Positions 27,293 through 37,131 of a stretch of 64,000 nt of DNA are shown here, in pieces. Source of the stretch: Methanocaldococcus infernus ME. Its GTDB lineage: Archaea; AGJL01; Methanococci; Methanococcales; Methanocaldococcaceae. Both the position numbers and the translations under genes were made by a program. Numbering within the stretch: the first letter of the stretch is position 1; every line of letters begins with the position of its first letter. The notes beneath the pieces were generated by a model. The model saw only the letters and a program-made list of their open reading frames with translations, had not been told where the DNA came from and did not search any database. Where the stretch lies: NCBI RefSeq assembly GCF_000092305.1, contig NC_014122.1, positions 744,001 to 808,000 on the forward strand. The letters are read 5' to 3'.

Positions 27293-28535
27293 GGATAAGT
27301 ATTATTTTAAAAAACTACTAAAGGAGCTGAAGAAGAAGAAAGGTAAAGGGACAGAGTTAATTAGCCTCTACATTCCAGCTGGTAGAAGAATATCTGATGT
27401 AGCCCAACATTTAAGAGAGGAGATGAGTCAAGCAGCCAATATTAAAAGTAAGAGTACAAGGAAGAATGTTCAGTCTGCTATAGAGTCTATCTTACAAAGG
27501 TTAAAGTTATTAAAAGAGCCTTTAGAGAAAGGGGTAGTAATTTTTGCTGGGATGATCCCAAGATCTGGTCCTGGAACAGAGAAAATGGAAACCTATGTTA
27601 TAGAGCCACCAGAACCTATAAAGACTTATATATATAGATGTGACTCTGAATTTTACTTAGAGCCATTAGAGGAATTTTTAGAGGATAAGGATGTTTATGG
27701 AATCATCTTAGTTGATAGAAATGAGGCAACAATAGCATTAGTTAAAGGTAGGAATATACAGATATTGAAAAGACTAACTTCAGGAGTTCCTGGGAAGTTT
27801 AAAGCTGGAGGTCAGTCAGCAAGGAGATTAGAGAGATTAATAGACTTAGCTGCTCATGAGTTCTTACAGAGGGTTGGGCAAAAGGCTAATGAGCAATTTT
27901 TACCACTACTACAAGAGAAGAAATTAAAAGGAATCTTAGTAGGTGGTCCAGGGCATACAAAGAATGAGTTTGTTGAAGGAGACTATTTACACCATGAGCT
28001 TAAAAAGATAGTGCTAAATACTTATGATCTATGCTACACTGAGGAGTTTGGAATTAGAGAGCTCTTAGAAAAGGCTGCTCCTCTTTTAAAGGATGTTGAG
28101 TTAATGAAAGAGAGGGAAGCTGTCCAAAAGTTTTTAAAAGAACTTATTAAGGAAGATGGTGGGTTAGCAGCTTATGGAGAAAAAGAGGTTTTAAATGCCC
28201 TACTTATGGGAGCTGTTGACACTCTAATAGTCTCTGAGAATATAAATAAATATAAAGTAATTATTAAGTGTAACAATTGTGACTACACTGAGGAGAGGAC
28301 AGTTAATAAAGATGAGCTCTATAAATTAGAAGAAGAGATAAAAAATTTATCTTGTCCAAAGTGTGGAAGTGCTCTATCAATAGTTGAAGAGAAAGATTAT
28401 ATTGAATATCTCTCAGAACTCTGTGAGCAGAGTGGAACTAAATTAGTGACAGTTTCCTCAGAGACTGAGGAAGGAGCTATGATAGAAAAGGCTTTCAAGG
28501 GAATAGCTGCTATTTTAAGATATAAGGTTCAATAA
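27282..28535 (+). CDS. prf1: Peptide chain release factor aRF1
   Basis: Recognises all three stop codons and triggers peptide release. 417 residues: NIKS at 53-56 for stop-codon reading, YRCDSEF near 117-123, the catalytic GGQ at 176-178, and a C-terminal domain with a C-x2-C...C-x2-C mini-domain (CNNCDYTE and CPKCGSAL). The ATG lies in the 3' end of the radical SAM gene. Confidence 0.97.
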   Translation: MEAKDKYYFKKLLKELKKKKGKGTELISLYIPAGRRISDVAQHLREEMSQAANIKSKSTRKNVQSAIESILQRLKLLKEPLEKGVVIFAGMIPRSGPGTEKMETYVIEPPEPIKTYIYRCDSEFYLEPLEEFLEDKDVYGIILVDRNEATIALVKGRNIQILKRLTSGVPGKFKAGGQSARRLERLIDLAAHEFLQRVGQKANEQFLPLLQEKKLKGILVGGPGHTKNEFVEGDYLHHELKKIVLNTYDLCYTEEFGIRELLEKAAPLLKDVELMKEREAVQKFLKELIKEDGGLAAYGEKEVLNALLMGAVDTLIVSENINKYKVIIKCNNCDYTEERTVNKDELYKLEEEIKNLSCPKCGSALSIVEEKDYIEYLSELCEQSGTKLVTVSSETEEGAMIEKAFKGIAAILRYKVQ

Positions 28536-28550
28536 AAAAAGAGAGTTAAT

Positions 28551-29249
28551 TTAGTGACAACTCCATATTTGTCTAAACTTCTCTATAGCTTCAACAACAT
28601 CCTTTAACTTATTAACTGGGAATGCCACTATAACCTCTTCTGGCTTGATCTCAGCATATTTTCTTGATCCATTACATCCAAGTGTCATGTTAGGAGCTTT
28701 TCTTACATAAACAGCTGCTACTGCATCAGCACATAGGGATTGGATTCCTGCAAAGTCTGCTTGGAATCTAATTCCTTGGTGGTAGAGGAGAGCTTGAACC
28801 AATCTTAAAGCATACAATGGTAAGCCTATAAAGACTATAGAGTCTGGAATGAAGTCAGTTTCATCTAATGGAGCATAGACAGTAGCATAAATTTCTTCCT
28901 TAACCTTTGGAATTGCATCAACAACCTTCTTAGCAACATCTTCATTTATGTAGTTCCCTAACTTAACATAAAGCTTTCCTGTAGCTAATGGCTCTGGTGG
29001 GTTTCTAAAAACTCCAAGGGCATAGGCTCCTCCTTTACAGAGGTGTTTATCTACTGTTGCATACAACTTCTTTCTCTCTAATCTTGCCTTTTGTATCATT
29101 TCACAGTGTCTCATCTCTTTCTCTGGCTCTTCATAACCTTCTGGAATCTCATCCTTAGACTTGGCTAATTTAACAGCAACAAATGGCTTGTCTAACATCA
29201 TTAATTCCATTAACTTCTTTCCTAATTCTCTAACTTCTTTGACATCCAT
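28551..29249 (-). CDS. DUF169 family protein
   Basis: 232 residues. Conserved DUF169 features: KPFVAVKLAKSKDEIPEGYE near the N-terminus, RHCEMIQKAR, a central HLCKGGAYALG with Cys, FAGIQSLCADAVAAVY and MTLGCNGSRKYAEI. The repeated Cys positions suggest metal or Fe-S binding; the function is unknown, though family members often sit by methanogenesis or one-carbon genes. ATG at 29249 by GGTGAAAGAG; the GTG at 29258 belongs to that site. It is convergent with aRF1, and a long gene-free stretch follows upstream. Confidence 0.85.
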   Translation of the reverse strand: MDVKEVRELGKKLMELMMLDKPFVAVKLAKSKDEIPEGYEEPEKEMRHCEMIQKARLERKKLYATVDKHLCKGGAYALGVFRNPPEPLATGKLYVKLGNYINEDVAKKVVDAIPKVKEEIYATVYAPLDETDFIPDSIVFIGLPLYALRLVQALLYHQGIRFQADFAGIQSLCADAVAAVYVRKAPNMTLGCNGSRKYAEIKPEEVIVAFPVNKLKDVVEAIEKFRQIWSCH

Positions 29250-29258
29250 CTCTTTCAC

Positions 29259-29824
29259 CTTTTCATGGTTGTGTAGTTATTACGAACTATTATATCATGT
29301 TAATCCTTTATATATTTTTTGATATTTTCTATTATTTTATTTATAATTGTAAATATTAACACTTATTGTATATAAGTACTTTGGTAATACCGATCCCGGC
29401 GTAATTTTCAGATGGGTTATGACTTAGTAATGAGTTATTAAATTGTATTAAGACTTAATAGTACCAAACTATAAAAATAATATGATATCATAATAAAATC
29501 ACTACAGTATAATAAGATTTAGTAATTTTAAGTCCCGTGAAATTTTAGGTATATTATGATTAAGTAATAATTATTAAAGAAAATTAGGATCTAATAATAC
29601 CAACTATAAAAATTATAGTATGATTTAGTTATAAAATATTGTAATAGAGTAAGATTTAGTAATTTCAAGCTCGACGTAATTTTCAGATGTATTATGAATA
29701 AATAATAAATTATAAGTTTTTATTATTACTAAGTTGATATATAATCTAACTACTATAAAGATAACAAATTTTAAGTCCAAGTTTCAAAAGTTTTGTAAAT
29801 AAATGCCAAGGGAGGTTTAAAGTC
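29259..29824. repeat. Gene-free stretch with ~137-base degenerate tandem repeat
   Basis: No gene is seen here. A unit of about 137 bases recurs: cores GGCGTAATTTTCAGATG (29399), CCGTGAAATTTTAGGT (29535) and GACGTAATTTTCAGATG (29673) are spaced 138 and 137 bases apart. Shared flanks include AAGATTTAGTAATTT and AACTATAAAAAT. A shorter fourth copy (AATTTTAAGTCCAAG) ends near 29783. The rest is very AT-rich. Its function is unknown; iteron-like or decayed repeat DNA are both possible. Confidence 0.7.
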
Positions 29825-30091
29825 ATGATAAATAAAATATTAAGTATTTTCAAAAAAGAAAGTAATAAAAATGAAAAGTCTAAAATTGAAAATTCTAAAA
29901 ATAGTAAAAAGAGAGAAATATATATAGATTATAATTATTGTAAAAACTGCTTAGCATGCTATAGAGCTTGTAAGCTCAATGTTTTTGATTTAGTAGACAA
30001 TAGAGTTAAAATAGTTAATAAAGAGAATTGTGTTTTTTGTGAAGCTTGCTTAAAAGTTTGTAGATATGGAGCCTTAAAAATTCTAAACTAA
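29825..30091 (+). CDS. 2[4Fe-4S] ferredoxin
   Basis: 88 residues. Two CxxCxxCxxxC motifs (Cys39, 42, 45, 49 and Cys69, 72, 75, 79) hold two 4Fe-4S clusters; the usual Pro after the fourth Cys is replaced by Lys or Arg in both. A Lys/Asn/Ser-rich leader of about 30 residues precedes them. It is probably a soluble electron carrier or a partner subunit of an oxidoreductase. It ends two bases before the GTG that overlaps the pdxS ribosome site. Confidence 0.9.
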   Translation: MINKILSIFKKESNKNEKSKIENSKNSKKREIYIDYNYCKNCLACYRACKLNVFDLVDNRVKIVNKENCVFCEACLKVCRYGALKILN

Positions 30092-30101
30092 GGTGAGAGT
30101 G

Positions 30102-31097
30102 ATGAAAAAAGTAGGAACTGACTTATTAAAAAAGGGATTTGCTAAGATGGTTAAGCATGGAGTGGTTATGGATGTTACAAATGTTGAACAGGCTCAGATA
30201 GCTGAAGAGGCTGGAGCTGTTGCTGTCATGGCATTGGAGAGAGTTCCAGCTGATATAAGAGCAAGTGGTGGAGTAGCAAGAATGTCTGATCCAGCTTTAA
30301 TAGAGGAGATAATGGACTCTGTTTCTATTCCAGTTATGGCCAAGTGTAGAATTGGACATATAAAAGAGGCTGAAGTGTTGGAAGCTATAGGAGTGGATAT
30401 GATAGATGAGAGTGAAGTCTTAACCCAAGCTGATCCATTCTTCCACATCTATAAAAAGAGGTTTAAGGTTCCATTTGTCTGTGGAGCAAGGAACTTAGGA
30501 GAAGCAGTAAGAAGAATCTGGGAAGGGGCAGCCATGATAAGAACCAAGGGAGAGGCTGGAACAGGGAACATAGTTGAAGCTGTTAGGCATATGAGGTTAA
30601 TGAATGAAGCTATAAGACAAATTGGAGAGATGGAAGAAGAAGAGATTCATGAAGTAGCCAAAACCTTTGCTATGAGATATGCAGAGCTTGCTAAGATGGT
30701 TAGGGAAAGCTTAGGGTTAGAGCCAATTGTTTTAGACTGTGAGCCAATCTATGAAGGCTTCACCTTAGAAGAGATAATAGAGGGAATTTATAAAATATTG
30801 ATGGAGATAAAGAAGATTAACAGGTTGCCAGTTGTTAACTTTGCTGCTGGTGGTGTGGCAACTCCAGCAGATGCTGCTTTAATGATGGCTTTAGGCTCTG
30901 ATGGGGTCTTTGTAGGTTCAGGAATCTTTAAGTCAGAGAATCCTTTAGAGATGGCTAAGGCTATTGTTGAAGCTACCTACAACTATGATAAACCAGAGAT
31001 AATAGCTGAGGTTAGTAAAAACTTAGGCTTACCAATGAAAGGAATTGATGTTACCCAACTAAAAGAAGAGGAAAAAATGCAATATAGGGGAGATTAA
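30102..31097 (+). CDS. pdxS: Pyridoxal 5'-phosphate synthase, lyase subunit
   Basis: Makes PLP from ribose 5-phosphate, glyceraldehyde 3-phosphate and ammonia with the glutaminase PdxT. 331 residues; TIM-barrel motifs [34 protein letters not shown] (catalytic Lys near 80), [11 protein letters not shown] (second Lys near 148) and the phosphate loop [13 protein letters not shown]. The ATG at 30102 is behind GGTGAGAGTG; the upstream GTG at 30093 is inside that site. It is convergent with the CBS gene, stops overlapping by four bases. Confidence 0.97.
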   Translation: MKKVGTDLLKKGFAKMVKHGVVMDVTNVEQAQIAEEAGAVAVMALERVPADIRASGGVARMSDPALIEEIMDSVSIPVMAKCRIGHIKEAEVLEAIGVDMIDESEVLTQADPFFHIYKKRFKVPFVCGARNLGEAVRRIWEGAAMIRTKGEAGTGNIVEAVRHMRLMNEAIRQIGEMEEEEIHEVAKTFAMRYAELAKMVRESLGLEPIVLDCEPIYEGFTLEEIIEGIYKILMEIKKINRLPVVNFAAGGVATPADAALMMALGSDGVFVGSGIFKSENPLEMAKAIVEATYNYDKPEIIAEVSKNLGLPMKGIDVTQLKEEEKMQYRGD

Positions 31098-31648
31098 TCC
31101 TCTTTATAATCTTCTAAGCACTCTTCACATAAGTATTTTCCTTGATAGTATCTAACTCTCCCCTGAGCTCCACAACTTTCACAGATTCCATAGGTTACTT
31201 CTTCCTCACTATACTTTGGAGGCTCTGAAATCTTAATATAGTCTTGTAAGATTTCAATAATTTTTGGTGACACCCTAACAATGTCATCCTGGGTTATGAT
31301 TCCAACTACTTCATTGTTTTCAACAACTGGAAGCCTCTTAACATTATGCTTACTCATTATCTTAGCTGCTTCAGTTAGTGTTGTATTCTTAGGAATAGTG
31401 ATAATATTCTTAGTCATCACTTCCTCAACCAAAACCTCTTTTGGCTTTAAATTCTTGGCTACAACTTTCTTTAATATATCTCTCTCAGTTAATATTCCCA
31501 CTGGCTTCTTGTTTTCAACAACTACAACAGCCCCTATGTCTTTTTCACACATAATATTGGCTGCATCATAGACAGTATCTTTTTTACTTACTGTATAGAC
31601 AGGGACTGACATCACTTCATAGACTGGGATTTCAACATTTACATTCAT
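31094..31648 (-). CDS. Two-CBS-domain protein with C-terminal zinc ribbon
   Basis: 184 residues. Two CBS motifs ([20 protein letters not shown], then [20 protein letters not shown]) form an adenosyl-ligand sensor module; the last 35 residues carry C-x2-C...C-x2-C ([11 protein letters not shown] and [10 protein letters not shown]). This layout is common in archaeal regulators whose ligand and target are unknown. It overlaps tmk by 17 bases and is probably co-transcribed with it. Confidence 0.88.
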   Translation of the reverse strand: MNVNVEIPVYEVMSVPVYTVSKKDTVYDAANIMCEKDIGAVVVVENKKPVGILTERDILKKVVAKNLKPKEVLVEEVMTKNIITIPKNTTLTEAAKIMSKHNVKRLPVVENNEVVGIITQDDIVRVSPKIIEILQDYIKISEPPKYSEEEVTYGICESCGAQGRVRYYQGKYLCEECLEDYKED

Positions 31649-32186
31649 AAACCTTCACCCTAACCTTGTTGTAAGCTTCCTCTATACTTATATTTGTAGT
31701 ATCAATAACTATAAAATTAAATCTCTTAGCAAGCTCTAAATACTTTTCCTGAACCTTCTCCAAAAAATTTTTATTTTCAAATATATCTTTACCCTTAACT
31801 CTCTTCATAGCTTCATCAACATCTACAACAAGTAAGAAGACAAGATCAGGCTTTATAGCATATTTGTTAATCTCCCATAGGAAATTTTCTTCCACTCCTA
31901 AGGAGGATTGATAGGCTATTGAAGAATATAAATATCTGTCACAAATAACATCCCTTCCACTATTAAGAACTTTCTCTATCTCTTTACAATGCTCTACCCT
32001 ATCAGCAGCAAAGAGTAGGGAGAGGGAAATGTTATCAATATTTCCTGAACTTAAATAACTTCTTATTAACCTTCCTATCTCTCCATCAGTTGGCTCACAA
32101 GTCCAATATCCTGACAACTCCTTAGCCAACATCTTAGACAGTGTAGTTTTCCCACTCCCATCTATTCCCTCAAAGACTATAAACAA
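31632..32186 (-). CDS. tmk: Thymidylate kinase
   Basis: Phosphorylates dTMP to dTDP. 184 residues with the P-loop GIDGSGKT at 7-14, the DRY-type motif DVICDRYLYSSIAYQ near 93 and the lid region MKRVKGKDIFE. Slightly shorter than bacterial enzymes but normal for archaea. The start is TTG at 32186 with GGTGAG ahead, as is common in this genome. Divergent from the EhbC-like gene. Confidence 0.95.
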   Translation of the reverse strand: MFIVFEGIDGSGKTTLSKMLAKELSGYWTCEPTDGEIGRLIRSYLSSGNIDNISLSLLFAADRVEHCKEIEKVLNSGRDVICDRYLYSSIAYQSSLGVEENFLWEINKYAIKPDLVFLLVVDVDEAMKRVKGKDIFENKNFLEKVQEKYLELAKRFNFIVIDTTNISIEEAYNKVRVKVYECKC

Positions 32187-32260
32187 AGTAGCTCACCAAA
32201 ATATATTTAATAATATTTTGTCATTATTAATCATTATAGATTTTTGTTAGGTGAAGCTCA

Positions 32261-32518
32261 TTGATTAGAGAGCTTTTAATATTAATAGCATCTATAGGAA
32301 TTCTTGTAGCATCTTATAGGCTGTGGGTTGAGAAGGATAGAAAGAATATAGTTTATGCAAGAATTCACATATTAGGAGTTATAGATTGTGCCTGCTTTCT
32401 CATCTTCTTAGCCTTAGGGGAAACTTTATTAGCCTTCACTTACTTAATATTAACTCCCTTCTTAGCCCATGCTATAGCCAATGCCTCTTATAAAGATGAA
32501 TTGAAGGAGGAAACATGA
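32261..32518 (+). CDS. MnhG/EhbC-like membrane subunit
   Basis: 85 residues and three hydrophobic helices. The core ARIHILGVIDCACFLIFLALG followed by LILTPFLAHAIANASY matches the pattern of the MnhG/PhaG subunit of cation/proton antiporters and of the corresponding small subunit (EhbC) in energy-converting hydrogenase B. In Methanocaldococcus ehb genes are scattered, so a lone subunit is not odd. TTG start with GGTGA ahead. It overlaps the next gene by four bases. Confidence 0.6.
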   Translation: MIRELLILIASIGILVASYRLWVEKDRKNIVYARIHILGVIDCACFLIFLALGETLLAFTYLILTPFLAHAIANASYKDELKEET

Positions 32519-32964
32519 TAAACTATATAAAGTTAAGTGCTATCTGTCATGCAACTGAAGATGAGGAAAAAGTTTTAGAGGCTATCTCCTTTTTTATCCC
32601 TGAAAATGTTGATGAGGAAAAGGTAGAGGTTGAGGTTGTAGAAACTGAGGGACACTTTAGAAACCCAATAAAAATTATTAGTGTAAATGTTAAAGATAAA
32701 GAGGCTAAGAAAGTCTTTAAGCACATTGTAAATTTAATAAAGTCTAATCCTAAAAACTTGGAGAAGTTAAAGAAAGATTTAGATTTAAGAATTGAGGATA
32801 ATAAATTTTTTGTTAGATTTGACAAGCAAAAGGCTTATTTAAAGGAGTGTAAAGTGATGGATGGAGATGACATTGTAAGAGTTGTATTTAACTTTAAAAT
32901 TTTCTCTCCTAAGGAGAAGGAGAAGAAAGTTAAAGAACTCTTAGAGAAAGAGCTTTTCAGTTAA
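32515..32964 (+). CDS. RNA-binding protein of the COG1325 (exosome-associated) family
   Basis: 149 residues. Family features: ICHATEDEEKVLEAISFFIP at the start, VEVVETEGHFRNPIKIISV in the middle and NKFFVRFDKQKAYL near residue 102. These proteins resemble ribosomal L5-like folds and are often encoded near exosome or rRNA genes. ATG in the stop of the preceding gene. Its stop codon is immediately followed by, and partly pairs into, the C/D-box sRNA. Confidence 0.85.
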   Translation: MINYIKLSAICHATEDEEKVLEAISFFIPENVDEEKVEVEVVETEGHFRNPIKIISVNVKDKEAKKVFKHIVNLIKSNPKNLEKLKKDLDLRIEDNKFFVRFDKQKAYLKECKVMDGDDIVRVVFNFKIFSPKEKEKKVKELLEKELFS

Positions 32965-33036
32965 AAAGACTCTCAATGATGAAACCTTTAAGCTGAGTGG
33001 TGATGATCCCTTCGGGGTAACTGAGGGAGTCTTTTT
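32963..33036 (+). ncRNA. C/D-box guide sRNA
   Basis: Box C ATGATGA (32976-32982), box D' CTGA (32993-32996), box C' GTGATGA (33000-33006) and box D CTGA (33021-33024). A perfect ten-base terminal stem pairs 32963-32972 (AAAAAGACTC) with 33027-33036. The D' guide is 10 bases, AACCTTTAAG; eight bases next to D' are complementary to the conserved archaeal 16S rRNA sequence CUUAAAGG (about positions 910-917). The D guide is 14 bases, TCCCTTCGGGGTAA, target not identified. It lies between COG1325 and tgtA and begins in the stop codon of the former. A terminator reading of the stem and T-run is possible but does not explain the boxes. Confidence 0.8.
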
Positions 33037-33050
33037 TATAGGGTGGTTAG

Positions 33051-34991
33051 ATGTTTGAAATTAAATATAGAGATGCCTTAGGAAGAATTGGAATTTTAGA
33101 CATAAATGGGAAAAAAATAGAAACTCCAACAATTATGCCAGTGATTCACCCAAATCCTAAAAAGCAAGTGGTTCCAATTGACTTTATAAAGAAGCTAACA
33201 GATATCATTATTACAAATTCATACATAACCTATATAACTAAAAGCTTAAGAGAGCTTGCTTTAAAAGTTGGAATTCATAAGCTTATAGGCTTTGATAAGG
33301 TTATAGTTACAGATAGTGGCTCTTTTCAGCTTGGAACTTATGGAGATGTTAAGGTTTCTCCAAGGGAAATTATTGAGTTTCAAGAGAAGATAGGGGTAGA
33401 TGTTGGAACCATCTTAGATATTCCAACACCTCCTGATGTAGAGAAGGAGAAGGCTGAGAAAGATTTAGAAGAAACCTTAAGGAGGGCTAAGGAAGCCATA
33501 GAGTTAAAGAGAGAGAAGAACTTTAAAATGCTGTTAAATGGGACTATTCAAGGTTCTACATATTTAGAGCTAAGACAGAGAGCTGCAAGGGAGATGGCTA
33601 AGCTAAACTTTGACATCTACCCTATAGGAGCAGTTGTCCCACTAATGGAAAGCTATAGGTTTAAAGAGGTTGCTGAAATTATTATAAATAGTAAGATGAA
33701 CCTCCCAACTAATAAGCCTGTCCATCTCTTTGGCTGTGGCCATCCTATGCTCTTTGCCTTAGCTGTAGCTTTAGGCTGTGATCTTTTTGACTCTGCTGCT
33801 TACATCTTGTATGCAAAGGATGACAGATACTTAACAGAGAGAGGAACTCTAAGCTTAGAAGAGCTTAAAGATTTAAAAAGCTTTCCATGCTCTTGCCCAA
33901 TCTGTTCCCAATACACTCCAAAAGAGCTTTATCAATTAGAGAAGAAGGAGAGGGAAAGGATTTTAGCTGAGCATAACTTATATGTAACCTTTGAAGAGAT
34001 GAATAGAATTAAAGAGGCTATAAAAAATGGCTCTCTTTGGGAGCTTGTGGAAGAGAGGGTTAGAGCTCATCCAAAGCTCTTAGAGGCTTACAGAGTTTTA
34101 AAAAATTATATGTACTATATAGAGAGATTTGACCCAGTCATAAAAAAGACAGCCTTCTTTTACTCTGGAGTAGAATCTCTTTTCAGGCCAGAGGTTTATA
34201 GGCATAAGAAGAGGTTGAAGAGAATAAAGTATGAGAAAGTTTATATTACAACAGTCTCAAAGGATATTGAAAGACCTTACAGTGAAAACTTAAATGTTAA
34301 AGAGACAGATGTTGATATCTTAATAAAGCATCCTATTTTTGGATACATCCCTTACTATATAGACACTATCTACCCTCTCTCACAACATGAGGCTCCTGAA
34401 CTCTATGACTTTGAGAAAGAAATAAATAAGAAGTTTCAAGAAGAGTTTTTAGAATTTTTAAAAAAGAAAGGAGTTAAAGTCTTGAATATTGTTGAATATA
34501 ATTATTATATAAACTCCATTGGTAAGTTTAACTCTGACAGCTTTAGAATAAAGAGGATGCTTGAGTATCAGTATGGCTATGACATCATAAAGGATAAGAA
34601 AATAAAAGTTGTTAGAAGTAAGAATACAGGAAGGCTAAGACAAGTTTTAGATGAGAATGATAATATTTTATTCTCAGTTAGAAGCCATGACAATCTCTTA
34701 ATCCCTTCTAAGTTAGGAGCTAAATTACTCTGGGAAAATATTCCTTTCCCTAAGTATAGGGTTGTGGTTAATAAAGAGGCTGAACCCTTCATTAGAGAGG
34801 GGAGAAATGTCTTTGCCAAGTTTGTTATAGATTGTGATGAAGACATTAGACCTTATGAAGAGGTTTTAGTTGTTAATGAAGATGATGATCTATTAGGCTA
34901 TGGGACAGCTATATTAAATGGAATAGAGATGAAAGAGTTTTCAACAGGATTGGCTGTCAAGGTTAGAGGTGGAATAAAATGTGTGGAATAA
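33051..34991 (+). CDS. tgtA: Archaeosine tRNA-guanine transglycosylase
   Basis: Exchanges G15 of tRNA for preQ0, the first tRNA step of archaeosine synthesis. 646 residues: catalytic barrel with [12 protein letters not shown] (nucleophile Asp near 86-95), the second catalytic region DIPTPPD, the zinc motif [11 protein letters not shown] with His further on, and a C-terminal extension ending in a PUA domain ([20 protein letters not shown]). arcS, the next enzyme, is encoded 6.5 kb downstream. ATG behind GGGTGG. It overlaps the gltB1 start by 13 bases. Confidence 0.97.
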   Translation: MFEIKYRDALGRIGILDINGKKIETPTIMPVIHPNPKKQVVPIDFIKKLTDIIITNSYITYITKSLRELALKVGIHKLIGFDKVIVTDSGSFQLGTYGDVKVSPREIIEFQEKIGVDVGTILDIPTPPDVEKEKAEKDLEETLRRAKEAIELKREKNFKMLLNGTIQGSTYLELRQRAAREMAKLNFDIYPIGAVVPLMESYRFKEVAEIIINSKMNLPTNKPVHLFGCGHPMLFALAVALGCDLFDSAAYILYAKDDRYLTERGTLSLEELKDLKSFPCSCPICSQYTPKELYQLEKKERERILAEHNLYVTFEEMNRIKEAIKNGSLWELVEERVRAHPKLLEAYRVLKNYMYYIERFDPVIKKTAFFYSGVESLFRPEVYRHKKRLKRIKYEKVYITTVSKDIERPYSENLNVKETDVDILIKHPIFGYIPYYIDTIYPLSQHEAPELYDFEKEINKKFQEEFLEFLKKKGVKVLNIVEYNYYINSIGKFNSDSFRIKRMLEYQYGYDIIKDKKIKVVRSKNTGRLRQVLDENDNILFSVRSHDNLLIPSKLGAKLLWENIPFPKYRVVVNKEAEPFIREGRNVFAKFVIDCDEDIRPYEEVLVVNEDDDLLGYGTAILNGIEMKEFSTGLAVKVRGGIKCVE

Positions 34992-36064
34992 TAGGCTTTG
35001 TCAGTAGAAAGAAGAGAATGATAAGTGGAGAGAAGATAGCTTTAGCTTTAAACTCTTTAAAAGAGAGAGGGAATGGAAGAGGCTCTGGTTATGTTGGTTA
35101 TGGAATATATCCAACAAAGTATAAGGATTGTTATGCCTTCCATATCTTAATTGACAACAACCCAAAGTTTGAAAAAATTAAGGTTGAGGTTGAAAATGTC
35201 TTAGAACAGTATGGAACAATTATAAAAGATGAGGAAATTCCTACTGAGGAAGGGATTATTGAAAAAGTACATATTCCTTGGAGATACTTCTATGAGGTTG
35301 ATGAGAAATACTCTGAGAGAGAGGAAGATGTTATAGTTGATATAGTCATGGAAATTAATGATAGGGTTGATGGAGCCTATGTTATCTCAAGTGGAAAAGA
35401 CTTAGGAGTTTTTAAAGCTGTTGGCTGGCCTAATGAAGTAGCAGAGTTTTATAGAATAGATAGGTATGAAGGCTACCTATGGTTAGCTCATGCAAGGTAT
35501 CCAACAAACACAAAAGCCTGGTGGGGAGGGGCTCATCCATTTAATCTATTAAATTGGAGTGTTGTACATAATGGAGAGATAACAAGCTATGGAACCAACA
35601 GAAGGTTTGTTGAGAGCTATGGTTATAAGTGTAGATTATTAACAGATACTGAGGTTGTAACCTATATTATGGACTTACTGATGAGAAAGCATAAACTTCC
35701 TGTTGAATATGCCTTAACAGCCATGGCTCCAAGATTTTGGAATGAGATTGATGACATGCCAGAGGAAGAAAGGGAGTTACATAAAGCTATCAGGATGGTT
35801 TATGGGGGAGCCATGTTAAATGGTCCATTTGCCATAGCTGTTGGAACCCCTAAGGGATTAATATTTATGAATGGAGACATTTCAAAGGAAACAACCATGA
35901 TAGGCTTAACTGATAGGATAAAATTAAGGCCATTGGTTGCTGCTGAAAAAGATGACTTACTATTTGTTTCAAGTGAAGAAGCAGCAATAAGGAGAATTTG
36001 CCCTAACTTAGATAGAGTTTGGATGCCAGATGCTGGAATTCCTATAATTGGTAGAGTAGAATAA
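34979..36064 (+). CDS. Glutamate synthase, glutaminase (class II amidotransferase) part
   Basis: Archaeal glutamate synthase is split into separate proteins; this is the amidotransferase piece. 361 residues; the N-terminal nucleophile Cys2 in [11 protein letters not shown] is exposed after Met removal. [23 protein letters not shown] and NGPFAIAVG are class II landmarks. It releases ammonia from glutamine for the FMN subunit encoded downstream. An AAA ATPase gene separates it from that subunit. Confidence 0.92.
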   Translation: MCGIIGFVSRKKRMISGEKIALALNSLKERGNGRGSGYVGYGIYPTKYKDCYAFHILIDNNPKFEKIKVEVENVLEQYGTIIKDEEIPTEEGIIEKVHIPWRYFYEVDEKYSEREEDVIVDIVMEINDRVDGAYVISSGKDLGVFKAVGWPNEVAEFYRIDRYEGYLWLAHARYPTNTKAWWGGAHPFNLLNWSVVHNGEITSYGTNRRFVESYGYKCRLLTDTEVVTYIMDLLMRKHKLPVEYALTAMAPRFWNEIDDMPEEERELHKAIRMVYGGAMLNGPFAIAVGTPKGLIFMNGDISKETTMIGLTDRIKLRPLVAAEKDDLLFVSSEEAAIRRICPNLDRVWMPDAGIPIIGRVE

Positions 36065-36105
36065 ACAAAAATTTTTTCTATTTTAAGGTTTTAATGGTGA
36101 TCTAA

Positions 36106-37113
36106 TTGAAATTCTACAATAGAGAGAAAGAAGTTAGATATCTAAAAACTTATTGCCAGTTGGAGCCAAACTCTATTTTATTCGTTTATGGCCCTAAATC
36201 TTCTGGAAAATCTACAGTAATAAGGAAGGTTATTAAAGAACTTGAAGATAGTGATATCGTATTTTTTTATTATAATTTAAGAAAGTATGCTACGCCAACA
36301 AAGGAAGAGTTTTTTAAAATATTTTTTGAAAGATCTGATAAAAAATATGTTCCTAATAAGCTGGAATTTAACTTAGGAGTTTTTAAATTCGGAGTTGAGA
36401 GAGAGCTAAATTTTAAAGAGTTCTCTTTAAACGATGTCTTTGCTAAGATAAATGAAAGCATTAATGAAGTTATAAAAGAGGGAAAGAGGCCTGTCTTAAT
36501 TATAGACGAGCTTCAAAAGTTGAAGAATATTTACTTTAATGGAGAAAAATCTCTATTAAATGAGCTATTTAACTTATTCGTCTCTCTAACCAAGATGGAA
36601 CATCTTTCCCATGTCATCTGCTTAACTTCTGACACTCTATTCATAGAAGAGATCTACAATAATTCAACACTAAAGAACGCTTCCGAATATTATTTAATTG
36701 ATTGGTTAGAAAAAGAAGACATTAAAAAAATCTTAAAAGAAGAGAACTTCAGTGAAGAGGAGATAGATTACGCTATAAACTACCTCTCTTTACCATATGA
36801 AATAACTGAACTAATAAATAATAAAAAACTTGGCTTAACAGTTGAAGAAACCATAAAAAGATGGATAAATATTGAAAAGAATGGAATAAAGTATCTTATA
36901 GATTCAGTAGATTTAGATGAAGAAAAGCTCTATAAAGTTTTATCAAAGTTTAAAGATAAAATAAAGATTTCCTATAACAAGGAAGTTAAAAAAGAAGAAA
37001 TGAAATATATAAAATTTTTAATTGAAAATGAGATCCTATTCTACGACGTAATTAACGGCATAATAAAACCAACGTCAATTATTGAATGGCACGCTATAAG
37101 AGAACTTATATAA
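36106..37113 (+). CDS. Archaeal AAA ATPase (accessory, possibly mobile)
   Basis: 335 residues of the archaeal ATPase family known from many paralogues in Methanocaldococcus. P-loop GPKSSGKST near 32-40, Walker B VLIIDELQKL near 130, and a winged-helix-like C-terminus. The start is TTG with GGTGATC ahead. It interrupts the otherwise tight glutamate synthase operon and uses CG-containing codons (for example in ACGTCAATT and CACGCTATA) more than its neighbours, which suggests transfer. Function unknown. Confidence 0.88.
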   Translation: MKFYNREKEVRYLKTYCQLEPNSILFVYGPKSSGKSTVIRKVIKELEDSDIVFFYYNLRKYATPTKEEFFKIFFERSDKKYVPNKLEFNLGVFKFGVERELNFKEFSLNDVFAKINESINEVIKEGKRPVLIIDELQKLKNIYFNGEKSLLNELFNLFVSLTKMEHLSHVICLTSDTLFIEEIYNNSTLKNASEYYLIDWLEKEDIKKILKEENFSEEEIDYAINYLSLPYEITELINNKKLGLTVEETIKRWINIEKNGIKYLIDSVDLDEEKLYKVLSKFKDKIKISYNKEVKKEEMKYIKFLIENEILFYDVINGIIKPTSIIEWHAIRELI

Positions 37114-37131
37114 CTTTTTCACGCAAAAAGC

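Noticed and set aside
29391-29783. Tandem repeat as a degenerate CRISPR array
   Set aside because: The period (~137 bases) is too long, the whole unit is similar rather than alternating repeat and spacer, and there is no resemblance to the 37-base repeat.
33007-33020. CCC-TTCG-GGG mini-hairpin as a transcription terminator
   Set aside because: It lies within the D guide of the C/D sRNA, and the four boxes and ten-base terminal stem explain the region better; the T-run may still end transcription.
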